A stretch of DNA of 64,000 bases from Hydrogenophaga sp. Its GTDB lineage: Bacteria > Pseudomonadota > Gammaproteobacteria > Burkholderiales > Burkholderiaceae_C. Location of the stretch: NCBI RefSeq assembly GCF_011390835.1, contig NZ_JAABRQ010000014.1, positions 40,300-104,299 on the forward strand, read 5' to 3'. The translations under genes and the position numbers were made by a program. This document shows, in pieces, positions 18,009 to 26,260 of the stretch (positions within the stretch are counted from its first letter, which is position 1; the number at the start of each line of letters is the position of its first letter). Below the pieces are notes generated by a model, which made no database searches, was not told the origin of the DNA, and worked only from the letters and a program-made list of their open reading frames with translations.

Positions 18009-18719
18009 TCAGGTGGGCAGGCCAAGGCGCTTGCGCATCAGGTACTCCACCAGCTCAAAGTCGAATTCGCTGTCGATATCCAGGCTCTTGGCCGAACCGA
18101 TGTCGTAACCCTGCGTGCGGCCCGAGAGCAAGCCGGTGCCGCGCCGCAGGTAGTCGGGCGAGAGCACATAGATGGAGGCCACATGCTCCACCACCTTGGG
18201 CGCGTCCTGCCGCCGCACGATGGGCTTGGGTAGTTGCTTGCAGATGCGAAGGCTGCCGCCTTCGTCCACCTCCAGCATGTTGAAGTAAGGATTCTTGCGC
18301 GCCTCGCAGACGGTGAAGACGGCGTCCACATCGGCGGTTTGAAACTGCGCAATGGCCCTAGAAATGTCGGCCACCTCGCGCAGCGGTGAGGTGCAATCCA
18401 GGTCCACAAAGAGGTCAATCGGGTCGCCAGCAAAGTGAGCGTCGGTGGCGGCCAGCGCGTGCTGCCACACCTCCCACTTGCCCGCGGTGTCGTTGGCGAG
18501 CTCGGCGGGGCGCATGAAAGGCACGTGAGCTCCGGCCTGGCGCGACACCTCGGCAATCGCTTCGCTGTCGGTGGACACCACCACGCGCTTGATTTCCGGG
18601 CAGGCCAGTGCTTGCTCGATGCTCCAGGCGATCAGGGGTTTGCCCAGCAAGGGGCGGAAGTTTTTGCCGGCAACGCCTTTGGAGCCGCCTCGCGCACCGA
18701 TGAAGCAGGTGATGTTCAT
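18009..18719 (-). CDS. neuA: N-acylneuraminate cytidylyltransferase (CMP-sialic acid synthetase family)
   Basis: The 236-residue protein starts with the CMP-NeuAc synthetase motif FIGARGGSKGVAGKNFRPLLGKPLIAWSI. Further family residues are VVVSTDSEAIAEVSRQAGA, FMRPAELANDTA, and DLDCTSPLREVADI. The enzyme activates a nonulosonic acid with CTP to give CMP-sialic acid or CMP-legionaminic acid. It starts 13 bp from the end of the Gfo/Idh/MocA gene and 20 bp before the SDR gene, in an operon with neuB and neuC. Which nonulosonic acid it uses depends on the pathway product and is not shown by the sequence. Confidence 0.86.
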   Translation of the reverse strand: MNITCFIGARGGSKGVAGKNFRPLLGKPLIAWSIEQALACPEIKRVVVSTDSEAIAEVSRQAGAHVPFMRPAELANDTAGKWEVWQHALAATDAHFAGDPIDLFVDLDCTSPLREVADISRAIAQFQTADVDAVFTVCEARKNPYFNMLEVDEGGSLRICKQLPKPIVRRQDAPKVVEHVASIYVLSPDYLRRGTGLLSGRTQGYDIGSAKSLDIDSEFDFELVEYLMRKRLGLPT

Positions 18720-18732
18720 GTCAGTCGATCTT

Positions 18733-19749
18733 TCAAGGGGTCACATCTTCGGGGCGAACACAGCGCCGCTCTCGGTCGGACTGGTGAGCCGCGAGCGCGA
18801 TGCGCAGCACCGACACCGCGTCGGCCAACGAGGACGACGCAGGTAAGCTCGGCTTTTCAATGCGCTGCAGAAAATGCGCCATGTGGTCGCGAAACAAGGT
18901 GTTGCGCTCAAAACCTTCAGGCACGCGGTGCACCACCTCGGGCGCTGCGCCGGCGCGGGTGAGCGACACCGTACCGGCCGCGTAATCCCAGGTCAGCACG
19001 CCGTGGCGACCCACCAGCTCCATCTCACGCCCATAGCCTGGACGCACATAGTCCAGATGCACCTGAGCCAGCACGCCAGAGGCCATGCGCAAGCCGATCT
19101 GGGCGATGCCTTCTGTCTCGATCTCCAGCGCCGGCACGACGCGGGTCATGGCACTCGCATCGACTACCGGGCCGACCAGCCAGTGAACCAGATCGAGCTC
19201 GTGCACCAGATCAAAAATCACACCGCCACCCTGTGCGCGAAAGGCGCCATAGCCCTGGCGGTGGTCGGTACCAGGCCGCCAGTCGGGTAGCCACTGGCCT
19301 ACCGCCGCGCGCACATGCATCAGCTCACCCAAGGCACCGCTGGCCAGGTGCGTCTGCATCCAGCGCAGATTGGGGTGATGCCGCAGCATGAAGCCAGCTT
19401 CCACCACTGTGCCCCGCTCGGCCACGGCATCCACCAGATGCTGAACCTGAGCCAGCGAAGCGGCCAGCGGCTTTTCGATGAAGAGGTGTTTGCCGTGGCG
19501 AGCGGCCTGCAACGCAACGGGCAGGTGCTGATCGGTGCGGTTGGCGACGACGACAGCCTGCACGTCCGAGGCCAGCGCCTGGTTCAGGTCGAGCACGCGT
19601 TGCACGCGTGCATCGTCAAACACCGATCCGCTCTGCGCTGCACCCGAGGCCAGCCGGTAGCTGTACGCTCGGACCTGCACCCCCAAAGCCAGCAGATTGG
19701 CGATGTGTCGCTTGCCGATGGAGCCGGTGCCGACAACCAGAATGTTCAT
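18733..19749 (-). CDS. Gfo/Idh/MocA-family oxidoreductase
   Basis: The 338-residue protein has an N-terminal Rossmann fold (MNILVVGTGSIGKRHIANLLALG) and the family lysine-containing EKPLAAS motif (LFIEKPLAAS). The C-terminal domain contains GGGVIFDLVHELDLVHWLVG with the typical histidine. Members oxidise or reduce sugars with NAD(P). It is the promoter-proximal gene of the minus-strand neu operon, 91 bp from the divergent waaA. Its position beside neuA suggests it modifies a nonulosonic acid precursor or product. The substrate is unknown. Confidence 0.84.
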   Translation of the reverse strand: MNILVVGTGSIGKRHIANLLALGVQVRAYSYRLASGAAQSGSVFDDARVQRVLDLNQALASDVQAVVVANRTDQHLPVALQAARHGKHLFIEKPLAASLAQVQHLVDAVAERGTVVEAGFMLRHHPNLRWMQTHLASGALGELMHVRAAVGQWLPDWRPGTDHRQGYGAFRAQGGGVIFDLVHELDLVHWLVGPVVDASAMTRVVPALEIETEGIAQIGLRMASGVLAQVHLDYVRPGYGREMELVGRHGVLTWDYAAGTVSLTRAGAAPEVVHRVPEGFERNTLFRDHMAHFLQRIEKPSLPASSSLADAVSVLRIALAAHQSDRERRCVRPEDVTP

Positions 19750-19840
19750 GCAGGGGAGGTGATTTCAGAGCGAGGATCGGTGGGACAACGGCGGCGTCGA
19801 ACCCAGGGCCTTACTATACTGGCCCGAGCCCCCCGCCCGC

Positions 19841-21247
19841 ATGCCAGACACCCCGCACGATCCACGCCCGCCCTTGCGGCGATTTCCCCCCAGCCGGCGC
19901 ATGGCGGGGCTCATTGCGCTCTACCAGCTGCTGTGGCATTCGCTGCTGCCCGTGGTCTTTCTGTTCCTCTGGCGCCGCGGGCGGCGCGAGCCGCTCTACC
20001 GGCAATTCTGGGGCGAGCGGTTTGGCAACACCCACACCCCGCTGCACCGTCCGCTGTGGGTCCACTCGGCGTCCATGGGCGAGCTGCGAGGCGCTGCCCC
20101 GCTGGTGCGCGCGCTGCTAGCCGAAGGCCTGTCCATCGTGATCACCACACTTACGCCGGCGGGCCGCACGGCGGCACAGCAGCTGTTCGACGAACCCATT
20201 GCACAAGGCCGGCTGGCCGTGGCGTATCTGCCGCTGGAGCTGGGCTGGGCGGTGCGCCGCTTCATCCGCCAGGTGAATCCGCGCGCGGCGGTCATGACCG
20301 AGATCGACACCTGGCCGGTGCTGCTCGCCACGCTGCGCACCCAAGGTGTGCCCTTGGCCATGGCCAATGCGCAGTACCCGAAAGAAAGCTTCATCCGAGA
20401 CAGGAAGCGCTGGTGGGGGTTTCGCGCCGCGCTATTCCAGGCCTACGAGCTGGTGCTGTGCAAGTCGGACACCCATGCCCAGAGGTTTCGTCAGCTGGGT
20501 TGTGAGCGTGTGGTGATCGCCGGGGAAACGCGCTTTGATCTGCCTGCCTCGCCACAGCAACTCCATGCTGCCAGCGAACTCTCGCGACAGTGGGGGCTGG
20601 CCACCCACACGCCAAGTGGGCGACCCGTCGTGTGTTTTGCCAGTGTGGTGGTGGGCGAGGACGCCACTTTTGTCAGCACCATGCAGACCATCCGCCAAGC
20701 ACTGGCCAAGCAGTCAGCGACTCCGCCGCTGTTCGTCTGCGTGCCGCGCAGCCCACAGCGTTTTGACGAGAGCGAGCGGTTGCTGGCAGAAGCGGGCTTG
20801 CGTGTGGTTCGGCGCAGCGCCTGTCTCGATGCAGCGTTTCAGCCAGACGAGAACCTGAAGATGGCGGATGTCGATGTCTTGCTCGGCGACTCGCTGGGCG
20901 AGATGTACTTTTACCTCGCGCTGTCGCAGGTGGTGGTGGTCGGCGGGTCCTTTGTGGACACCGGCGCACACAACGTGATCGAACCGCTGGCGCTCAAGAA
21001 GCCGGTGATGGTGGGGCCCAGCATCTGGGGCATTGAGTATCCTGGCGCTGAAGCATTGGCTGCTGGGGTGTTGCAGCAGCACGCCGACGCGAACCGCCTG
21101 GCGCAGGCGCTGTTGTCGCTACTGACTTCACCGCAGGCCTATGCACAGGCGACGGCCGGTGCAGCGGCATTTTTTGCCGAACACGGCGGCGCCACCGACA
21201 AGCACATGGCCACGTTGATGCCCTGGCTGCAGGAGCGCGCACCATGA
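19841..21247 (+). CDS. waaA: 3-deoxy-D-manno-octulosonic acid (Kdo) transferase, copy 1
   Basis: The 468-residue protein is a Kdo transferase. After a hydrophobic N-terminal anchor (LLWHSLLPVVFLFLW) comes PLYRQFWGERFG and the catalytic glutamate in HSASMGELRGAAP (about E81). Later motifs are MTEIDTWPVLL, GETRFD, and VVVVGGSFVDTGAHNVIEPLALKKPVMVGP. It attaches Kdo from CMP-Kdo to lipid IVA on the inner face of the inner membrane, an essential LPS step. ATG at 19841 gives about 20 residues before the core; ATG at 19901 is an alternative start. It overlaps the second waaA-like gene by 4 bp. Confidence 0.9.
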   Translation: MPDTPHDPRPPLRRFPPSRRMAGLIALYQLLWHSLLPVVFLFLWRRGRREPLYRQFWGERFGNTHTPLHRPLWVHSASMGELRGAAPLVRALLAEGLSIVITTLTPAGRTAAQQLFDEPIAQGRLAVAYLPLELGWAVRRFIRQVNPRAAVMTEIDTWPVLLATLRTQGVPLAMANAQYPKESFIRDRKRWWGFRAALFQAYELVLCKSDTHAQRFRQLGCERVVIAGETRFDLPASPQQLHAASELSRQWGLATHTPSGRPVVCFASVVVGEDATFVSTMQTIRQALAKQSATPPLFVCVPRSPQRFDESERLLAEAGLRVVRRSACLDAAFQPDENLKMADVDVLLGDSLGEMYFYLALSQVVVVGGSFVDTGAHNVIEPLALKKPVMVGPSIWGIEYPGAEALAAGVLQQHADANRLAQALLSLLTSPQAYAQATAGAAAFFAEHGGATDKHMATLMPWLQERAP

Positions 21248-22494
21248 GCCGTCGACCCCTGGCCTTGCGCGCCTATCTGCGCCTGGCACGGGCACTGGCG
21301 CCGGTCTGGCACCGGGGCCTGCAGCACCGCCTATTGCGCGGCAAGGAAACAGCGGCCAGCATCCAGCAAAAACTGGCGCTGCAGATGCCTCCACGCCCCG
21401 ACGGTCCGCTGGTCTGGGGCCATGCGGTGGGCGTGGGCGAGTCCATGGCACTCGCCGGCCTGTTCCACCGTCTCGGTATAGAGCGCCCCGATCTCCATTT
21501 TCTCATCACCACCACCGCGCGCACCTCGGGCGACGCCTTGCAACGGCAGGGGCTTCCGCCGCGCTGTCAGCACCAGTTCGCCCCGGTGGACACGCCCGAG
21601 GCCACGGCGCGCTTCATGGCGCACTGGCACCCCCGCCTTGCGCTGTGGTGCGAGATGGACCTATGGCCCGCGCTGATTGCAGCCGCTGACGATGCCGGAG
21701 TGCCTCGCGTGCTGGTGAATGCACGCTTGTCAGAGAAGTCGCTGGCCAAACGGCGCTGGGGCCGGTGGGTTTACCAGGCGCTGCTGCCCGGGTTCACCGA
21801 CGTGTTTGTGCAAAACAGCGAATCGGCGCGTGGCCTGCAAGCACTCGGGGCTCAGCCCGAGTCCATCACCGTGAGCGGCACCATCAAGACGATGTCGCCA
21901 CCGCTTACCTGCAACGCGGCCGAGCTGGCGCGCTGGCAACGTGCGTTGGGCCAGCGTCCGCGGTGGCTACTCGCCTCCAGCCACCCAGGCGAAGAAGCAC
22001 TGGCGCTGGCGGCCCACGCCCAGCTGCGCGAGCTTGCACCCGACGCCCTGCTCATCATCGTCCCGCGCGTGCCTATCCGCGGCACCGAGGTGGCTGCCCT
22101 GTGTCCGCCCGGCTCGCCGCAACGCAGCCAGGGCGCCAGCCTGGCAAACGAAACGCCGGTGTACATCGCCGACACCATCGGCGAACTCGGCCTGTGGTAT
22201 CGGCTGGCGCCTGTGGCGCTGGTCGGCGGATCGCTGGCGGCAGTCGGCGGCCACAACCCCCACGAACCTCTGGCGCTGGGCTGCGCCGTGTTGCACGGCC
22301 CCCAGGTGTGGAACTTCAGCGAGAGCTACACCGCGCTGGACGAACAAGGCCTGAGCCAACGCGTGGGCGATGTCGCCGAGATCGCGAAAGCCGTGCAAGC
22401 CGCTTGGCTCTCACCGCGACAGCGCGAGGATAGACGCCCGAAAGACGAGCAGGCAGAGGCATTGCTGACTCGCTTGTTGTCGCATCTCTCTTAG
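21244..22494 (+). CDS. Kdo transferase-like glycosyltransferase, copy 2 (tandem waaA paralogue)
   Basis: The 416-residue protein shares the WaaA fold and order of motifs: GRETA-type KETAASIQQKLA, the catalytic glutamate in HAVGVGESMALAG (about E66), LWCEMDLWPALI, NARLSEKS, SGTIK, and GGSLAAVGGHNPHEPLALG. It lacks an obvious N-terminal anchor but begins with a basic amphipathic segment. The start codon overlaps the upstream waaA stop by 4 bp (ATGA). It could add a second Kdo or a Kdo-like sugar, or be a divergent enzyme. It belongs to the same family, but its acceptor and donor are unknown. Confidence 0.82.
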   Translation: MSRRPLALRAYLRLARALAPVWHRGLQHRLLRGKETAASIQQKLALQMPPRPDGPLVWGHAVGVGESMALAGLFHRLGIERPDLHFLITTTARTSGDALQRQGLPPRCQHQFAPVDTPEATARFMAHWHPRLALWCEMDLWPALIAAADDAGVPRVLVNARLSEKSLAKRRWGRWVYQALLPGFTDVFVQNSESARGLQALGAQPESITVSGTIKTMSPPLTCNAAELARWQRALGQRPRWLLASSHPGEEALALAAHAQLRELAPDALLIIVPRVPIRGTEVAALCPPGSPQRSQGASLANETPVYIADTIGELGLWYRLAPVALVGGSLAAVGGHNPHEPLALGCAVLHGPQVWNFSESYTALDEQGLSQRVGDVAEIAKAVQAAWLSPRQREDRRPKDEQAEALLTRLLSHLS

Positions 22495-22530
22495 CGCTTC
22501 AGCTTGACCCAGACAGAAGGTTCAGAAGAA

Positions 22531-22627
22531 AGGGGGGGAGTTAGCCCAGGGCACCGCGGAAGCGGCTTTGCCGAGCGGCCAATGCCCCCCCTTTAGAGGG
22601 TCGTGCGAAACGCGGCGGAGGTGGGCC
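22531..22627. repeat. C/G-rich intergenic palindromic repeat, copy 2
   Basis: Between waaA copy 2 and the phosphomannomutase gene lies a segment with a run of seven G (AAGGGGGGGAG), GCGGAAGCGGCTTTGCCGAGCGG, and a run of seven C. The G and C runs can pair, and the central GCGGCTTTGCCG resembles the CCGGCTCCGCCG element of other copies. It also fills the 138-bp gap between convergent genes. Confidence 0.45.
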
Positions 22628-22632
22628 TAATC

Positions 22633-24027
22633 TCAGTGCGCGGCGCTGCCCACCACTGCGTCGGGCTTGACCTGCAACAGCAGCGCCAGCATCACCGCCT
22701 CGATGCGGTGCAGGGCCTCGGGCGTGTGCCCTTCGAAGCGCAGCACCAGCACCGGTGTGGTGTTGGATGCGCGGATCAGACCGAAGCCATCCGGCCAGTC
22801 CACACGCACGCCGTCGATGGTGGACACCTTGGCGGGTAAAGCGAACGCCGGATAAGTGGCCGACAGTTCAACCAGCTTTTCGACCACGGCGTGCGGTTCG
22901 CCCTCCGCGCAGGCCACATTGAGTTCGGGTGTGCTGTGGCTGGTGGGAAGGGCGTTGAGCACGGCATTGGCGTCGGGGCTGCGGCTCAGGATTTCCAGCA
23001 GGCGCGCGCCGGCGTAGCTGCCATCGTCGAAGCCGTACCAGCGTTCCTTGAAAAAGATGTGGCCACTCATCTCGCCGCCGAGCGGGCTGTCCAGTTCCTT
23101 CATGCGCGCCTTGATCAGCGAGTGGCCGGTCTTGTACACATGCGCGACACCACCCGCTGCCTCGATCGCCGGCGCCAGGCGCTGCGAACACTTCACATCG
23201 AAGAGGATGTTGCCGCCGGGCACGCGCGACAGCACGTCTTGAGCAAACAGAATCATCTGCCGGTCAGGGTAGATGTTCTGACCGTCGCGCGTGACGATGC
23301 CCAGGCGGTCGCCGTCGCCATCAAAGGCCAGACCCAGCTCGGCGTCAGTCTCACGCAACATGCGAATGAGGTCTTGCAGGTTTTCGGGTTTGCTCGGGTC
23401 CGGATGGTGATTCGGGAACTCCCCGTCGACTTCGCTGAAGAGCTCGATCACTTCACAACCCAGGGCCCGGAACAGCGCAGGCGCAGACGCGCCTGCCACG
23501 CCGTTGCCGCAGTCCATCACGATCTTCATGGGCCGGCTCAGCTTGACGTCGCCCGTGATTCGGTCGCGGTACTCGTCTGACACATCCACGTGCCGGACCT
23601 GGCCGCCCTCGGCGCGCTGATGCGATTCGGTCTCCATCGTGCGGCGCAGCGCCTGAATGTCGTCACCGTAGATGGCGCGACCAGCCAGCACCATCTTGAA
23701 GCCGTTGTAGTCCTTGGGGTTGTGGCTACCGGTGACCTGGATACCGCTCTGGCAGAGGGTATTGGCAGCAAAGTACAGCATGGGCGTGGTCGCCATACCG
23801 ATATCGATTACATCGATGCCTGCGGCCACCAGCCCGCGGATCAAGGCCGCGGAGAGCGCCGGTCCGCTGAGCCGGCCATCGCGGCCGACCGCTACGGCCT
23901 GCTCACCCAGGCGCCGGGCCTCGGTGCCAAACGCCAGGCCCAGTGCTTCGGCCACGTCCTCGTTCACGGTGCTAGGGACAACACCCCGGATGTCATAGGC
24001 CTTGAAGATCGAAGCGGCAACTTGCAT
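22633..24027 (-). CDS. Phosphomannomutase/phosphoglucomutase
   Basis: From the ATG at 24027 the protein has 464 residues; the longer track ORF adds non-family sequence. It shows the alpha-D-phosphohexomutase domains: an N-terminal FKAYDIRGVVP, the phosphoserine loop TGSHNPKDYNG (about S101), the metal site FDGDGDRLGI, the sugar site GGEMSGHIFF, and the phosphate site RASNTTPVLVLRFEG. It interconverts hexose 1- and 6-phosphates (mannose or glucose) and so feeds nucleotide-sugar synthesis for the nearby glycan and LPS genes. It matches AlgC/ManB type enzymes; preferred sugar is not determinable. Confidence 0.91.
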   Translation of the reverse strand: MQVAASIFKAYDIRGVVPSTVNEDVAEALGLAFGTEARRLGEQAVAVGRDGRLSGPALSAALIRGLVAAGIDVIDIGMATTPMLYFAANTLCQSGIQVTGSHNPKDYNGFKMVLAGRAIYGDDIQALRRTMETESHQRAEGGQVRHVDVSDEYRDRITGDVKLSRPMKIVMDCGNGVAGASAPALFRALGCEVIELFSEVDGEFPNHHPDPSKPENLQDLIRMLRETDAELGLAFDGDGDRLGIVTRDGQNIYPDRQMILFAQDVLSRVPGGNILFDVKCSQRLAPAIEAAGGVAHVYKTGHSLIKARMKELDSPLGGEMSGHIFFKERWYGFDDGSYAGARLLEILSRSPDANAVLNALPTSHSTPELNVACAEGEPHAVVEKLVELSATYPAFALPAKVSTIDGVRVDWPDGFGLIRASNTTPVLVLRFEGHTPEALHRIEAVMLALLLQVKPDAVVGSAAH

Positions 24028-24140
24028 GAAACGGTTTCCCTGAAGAACATAGGTGACAAACATTGTAGGGATGACCCTGCGCTCAGCGAGTGAGGCAAAA
24101 GTCCGGAAACGGCCAGTCAGATCGCGGCCTTCCACGTAAC

Positions 24141-25694
24141 ATGCACGCCATGGATCACGCCGCACGACACGCTGACGAAGTCCGCTACCGGGCGCTGGCG
24201 GCGCATGACGCGCGTTTTGATGGTCGGTTTTTTGTGGGTGTCACCTCCACCGGCATCTACTGCCGACCAGTCTGCCGGGTGCGCTTGCCGCGGCGCGAGA
24301 ACTGCCGTTTCTTTGACCACGCGGCGCAGGCCGAAGGCGCCGGATTCCGCCCCTGTCTGCGCTGCCGGCCCGAACTGGCCCCGCTGGACCGTCACTGGTC
24401 CAACCAGGACGCCTGCAGCATCCTGGTGCGCGAGGCCACGAAGCTGCTGGACGCACCCGCCAGCTGGGCCCTCCCAGACTGCGGCTCTCCCTTGCTTGCG
24501 CTGGCTCAGCGCCTGGGGGTGAGCGACCGGCATCTGCGCCGCGCCTTCGAGCATGACCTCGGCGTGTCGCCGCTGCAATACCTGCAGACGCGCCGGTTGC
24601 TGGCCGCCAAGCAGCTGCTGGCTGACACCCGCCTGTCGGTGCATCAGGTGGCTCAGATGAGCGGTTTCGGCAGCGTGCGCCGCTTCAATGCCGCGTTCCA
24701 GGCCCGCTACGGGCTGAGCCCGAGGCAATTGCGGCCGACCCCGCGCAGCAAGGCATTGGCCCCGACCGACCGCACCACCTGCACCGCCCGTCTCGGTTGG
24801 CGCCCGCCCTACGATGAGGGCGCCATGCTGGCCTTTCTGGCGACGCGGCAATTGCCCGGCGTGGAGCGGGTCGACAGCGTTGCGCGCCTGTATGCCCGCA
24901 CCTTCTCTCTCAGCATCGACGGGGCATCTCACACCGGCTGGCTGCAAGCGCACTTCAAGCCCGAGGCGAACGAAGTGACGCTGGAACTCAGTGCTGGCTT
25001 GCAGGCCGCAATACCCCACGTGCTGTGGCGCGTGCGCGCCATGTTCGACCTTGACGCCGATCCACAGGCCATCAACGCCAGCTTACACCGTGATTTCCCC
25101 GCCTGTGATGGCCTGCGCGTGCCGGGCTGCATGGACGGCTTCGAGCTCGCGGTGCGCGCCGTGCTCGGCCAGCAGATCACGGTCGCCGCTGCGCGTACCC
25201 TCGCAGCCCGCCTTATCGAGCGCTTCGGTGAAGCGCTGATCACGCCTGTTCCGCAATTGACCCGCCTCTTCCCCGCCCCACAGGCCCTGGCGCAAGCCGA
25301 TCCCGCCGAAATGGGCGCGCTCGGCATCGTGCGCCAGCGTCAGGCGGCCATCCAGGCGCTAGCGCGTGCGGTCTGCGACGGCTCGCTCGACCTGAGCGAT
25401 CAGGCCGACATCCCGGCGTCCGTGCAAGCCTTGCAGCAGTTGCCTGGCATTGGCCCGTGGACCGCGCAGTACATCGCCCTGCGCGCGCTGCGCTGGCCCG
25501 ATGCATGGCCTCCGGGCGATGTGGCGGTGCACGCCGCGCTGGGCCTGTCGCCGCTGCGCGGTCGCTTGGCCGAGCAGGCCGCCGCGCTCCAAGCCGCCGC
25601 CTGGCAACCGTGGCGCGGCTATGCCGTCATCCGCGCGTGGGCAGGTTGCCACCGATCTGCCCACGCCCCCTCTTCCGAAAGCGAGTCGCCATGA
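24141..25694 (+). CDS. Ada/AlkA fusion: DNA-3-methyladenine glycosylase II with Ada-type regulatory domain
   Basis: The protein has 517 residues from the ATG at 24141 (another ATG lies 9 bp later). Residues about 15-80 form an Ada-type zinc domain with cysteines near 41, 45, 72 and 75 (GIYCRPVC, GFRPCLRC). An AraC helix-turn-helix region follows (ALAQRLGVSDRHLRRAFEHDLGVSPLQYLQTRRLLAAKQLL). An AlkA N-terminal segment and an HhH-GPD glycosylase domain come next (LQQLPGIGPWTAQYIALRAL) with a probable catalytic aspartate near residue 460 (PPGDVAVH). It likely senses methyl damage and excises alkylated purines. The Ogt gene overlaps it by 4 bp. Confidence 0.88.
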   Translation: MHAMDHAARHADEVRYRALAAHDARFDGRFFVGVTSTGIYCRPVCRVRLPRRENCRFFDHAAQAEGAGFRPCLRCRPELAPLDRHWSNQDACSILVREATKLLDAPASWALPDCGSPLLALAQRLGVSDRHLRRAFEHDLGVSPLQYLQTRRLLAAKQLLADTRLSVHQVAQMSGFGSVRRFNAAFQARYGLSPRQLRPTPRSKALAPTDRTTCTARLGWRPPYDEGAMLAFLATRQLPGVERVDSVARLYARTFSLSIDGASHTGWLQAHFKPEANEVTLELSAGLQAAIPHVLWRVRAMFDLDADPQAINASLHRDFPACDGLRVPGCMDGFELAVRAVLGQQITVAAARTLAARLIERFGEALITPVPQLTRLFPAPQALAQADPAEMGALGIVRQRQAAIQALARAVCDGSLDLSDQADIPASVQALQQLPGIGPWTAQYIALRALRWPDAWPPGDVAVHAALGLSPLRGRLAEQAAALQAAAWQPWRGYAVIRAWAGCHRSAHAPSSESESP

Positions 25695-26212
25695 AACTGC
25701 CTCATACCCTGGCCTGCACCACCGTGGCTTCGCCACTGGGCCCGCTGCTGCTGGCCGGCAGCGAACAAGGCCTGGCGGGTCTGTGGTTTGACGATCAGCA
25801 ACACCAGCCTGATGCCCAGATCGTCGCCAACTGGACCATCGATGCAGACCACCCACTGTTGCGCCGGGCAGCGCTGCAGCTCAGCGCCTATTTCAACGGT
25901 GAGGCCAACACCTTCGACCTGCCGCTGGACCTGTCAGCCGGTACGGCGTTTCAGCAAGCCGTGTGGCGCGCGCTGTTGACCATTCCCTACGGCCAGACCG
26001 CCAGCTACGGTCAGATCGCGCAAGCCTGCGGGCGCGCCAGCGCGGTGCGGGCGGTGGGCGCCGCCATTGGACGCAACCCGGTCGGCATCGTGGTGCCCTG
26101 CCACCGCGTGCTGGGCGCTGACGGCCAGCTCAACGGCTACGCCGGTGGCTTGCCACGCAAATCGGCCTTGTTGACCCTGGAGGGCGGGCGCATCAATGCG
26201 CTGGCTCAATAG
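25691..26212 (+). CDS. ogt: Methylated-DNA-protein-cysteine methyltransferase
   Basis: From the ATG at 25691 the protein has 173 residues; the longer track ORF (25457) is upstream out-of-frame coding. It has the AGT family N-terminal half and the helix-turn-helix region VWRALLTIPYGQTASYGQIAQACGRASAVRAVG. The acceptor cysteine is in VVPCHRVLG (about C137). It repairs O6-alkylguanine by suicide transfer. The gene overlaps the Ada/AlkA fusion by 4 bp, so the two are one alkylation-repair unit. The fusion has no C-terminal AGT domain, which fits a split Ada function. Confidence 0.92.
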   Translation: MKLPHTLACTTVASPLGPLLLAGSEQGLAGLWFDDQQHQPDAQIVANWTIDADHPLLRRAALQLSAYFNGEANTFDLPLDLSAGTAFQQAVWRALLTIPYGQTASYGQIAQACGRASAVRAVGAAIGRNPVGIVVPCHRVLGADGQLNGYAGGLPRKSALLTLEGGRINALAQ

Positions 26213-26260
26213 CATCAGTGAGTCGTCTCTGACGAGCACCCGACCCCGCATACTCTGCGC

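Noticed and set aside
19315-20505. 396-aa plus-strand ORF across the waaA start
   Set aside because: It reads the antisense of the oxidoreductase gene and a wrong frame of waaA.
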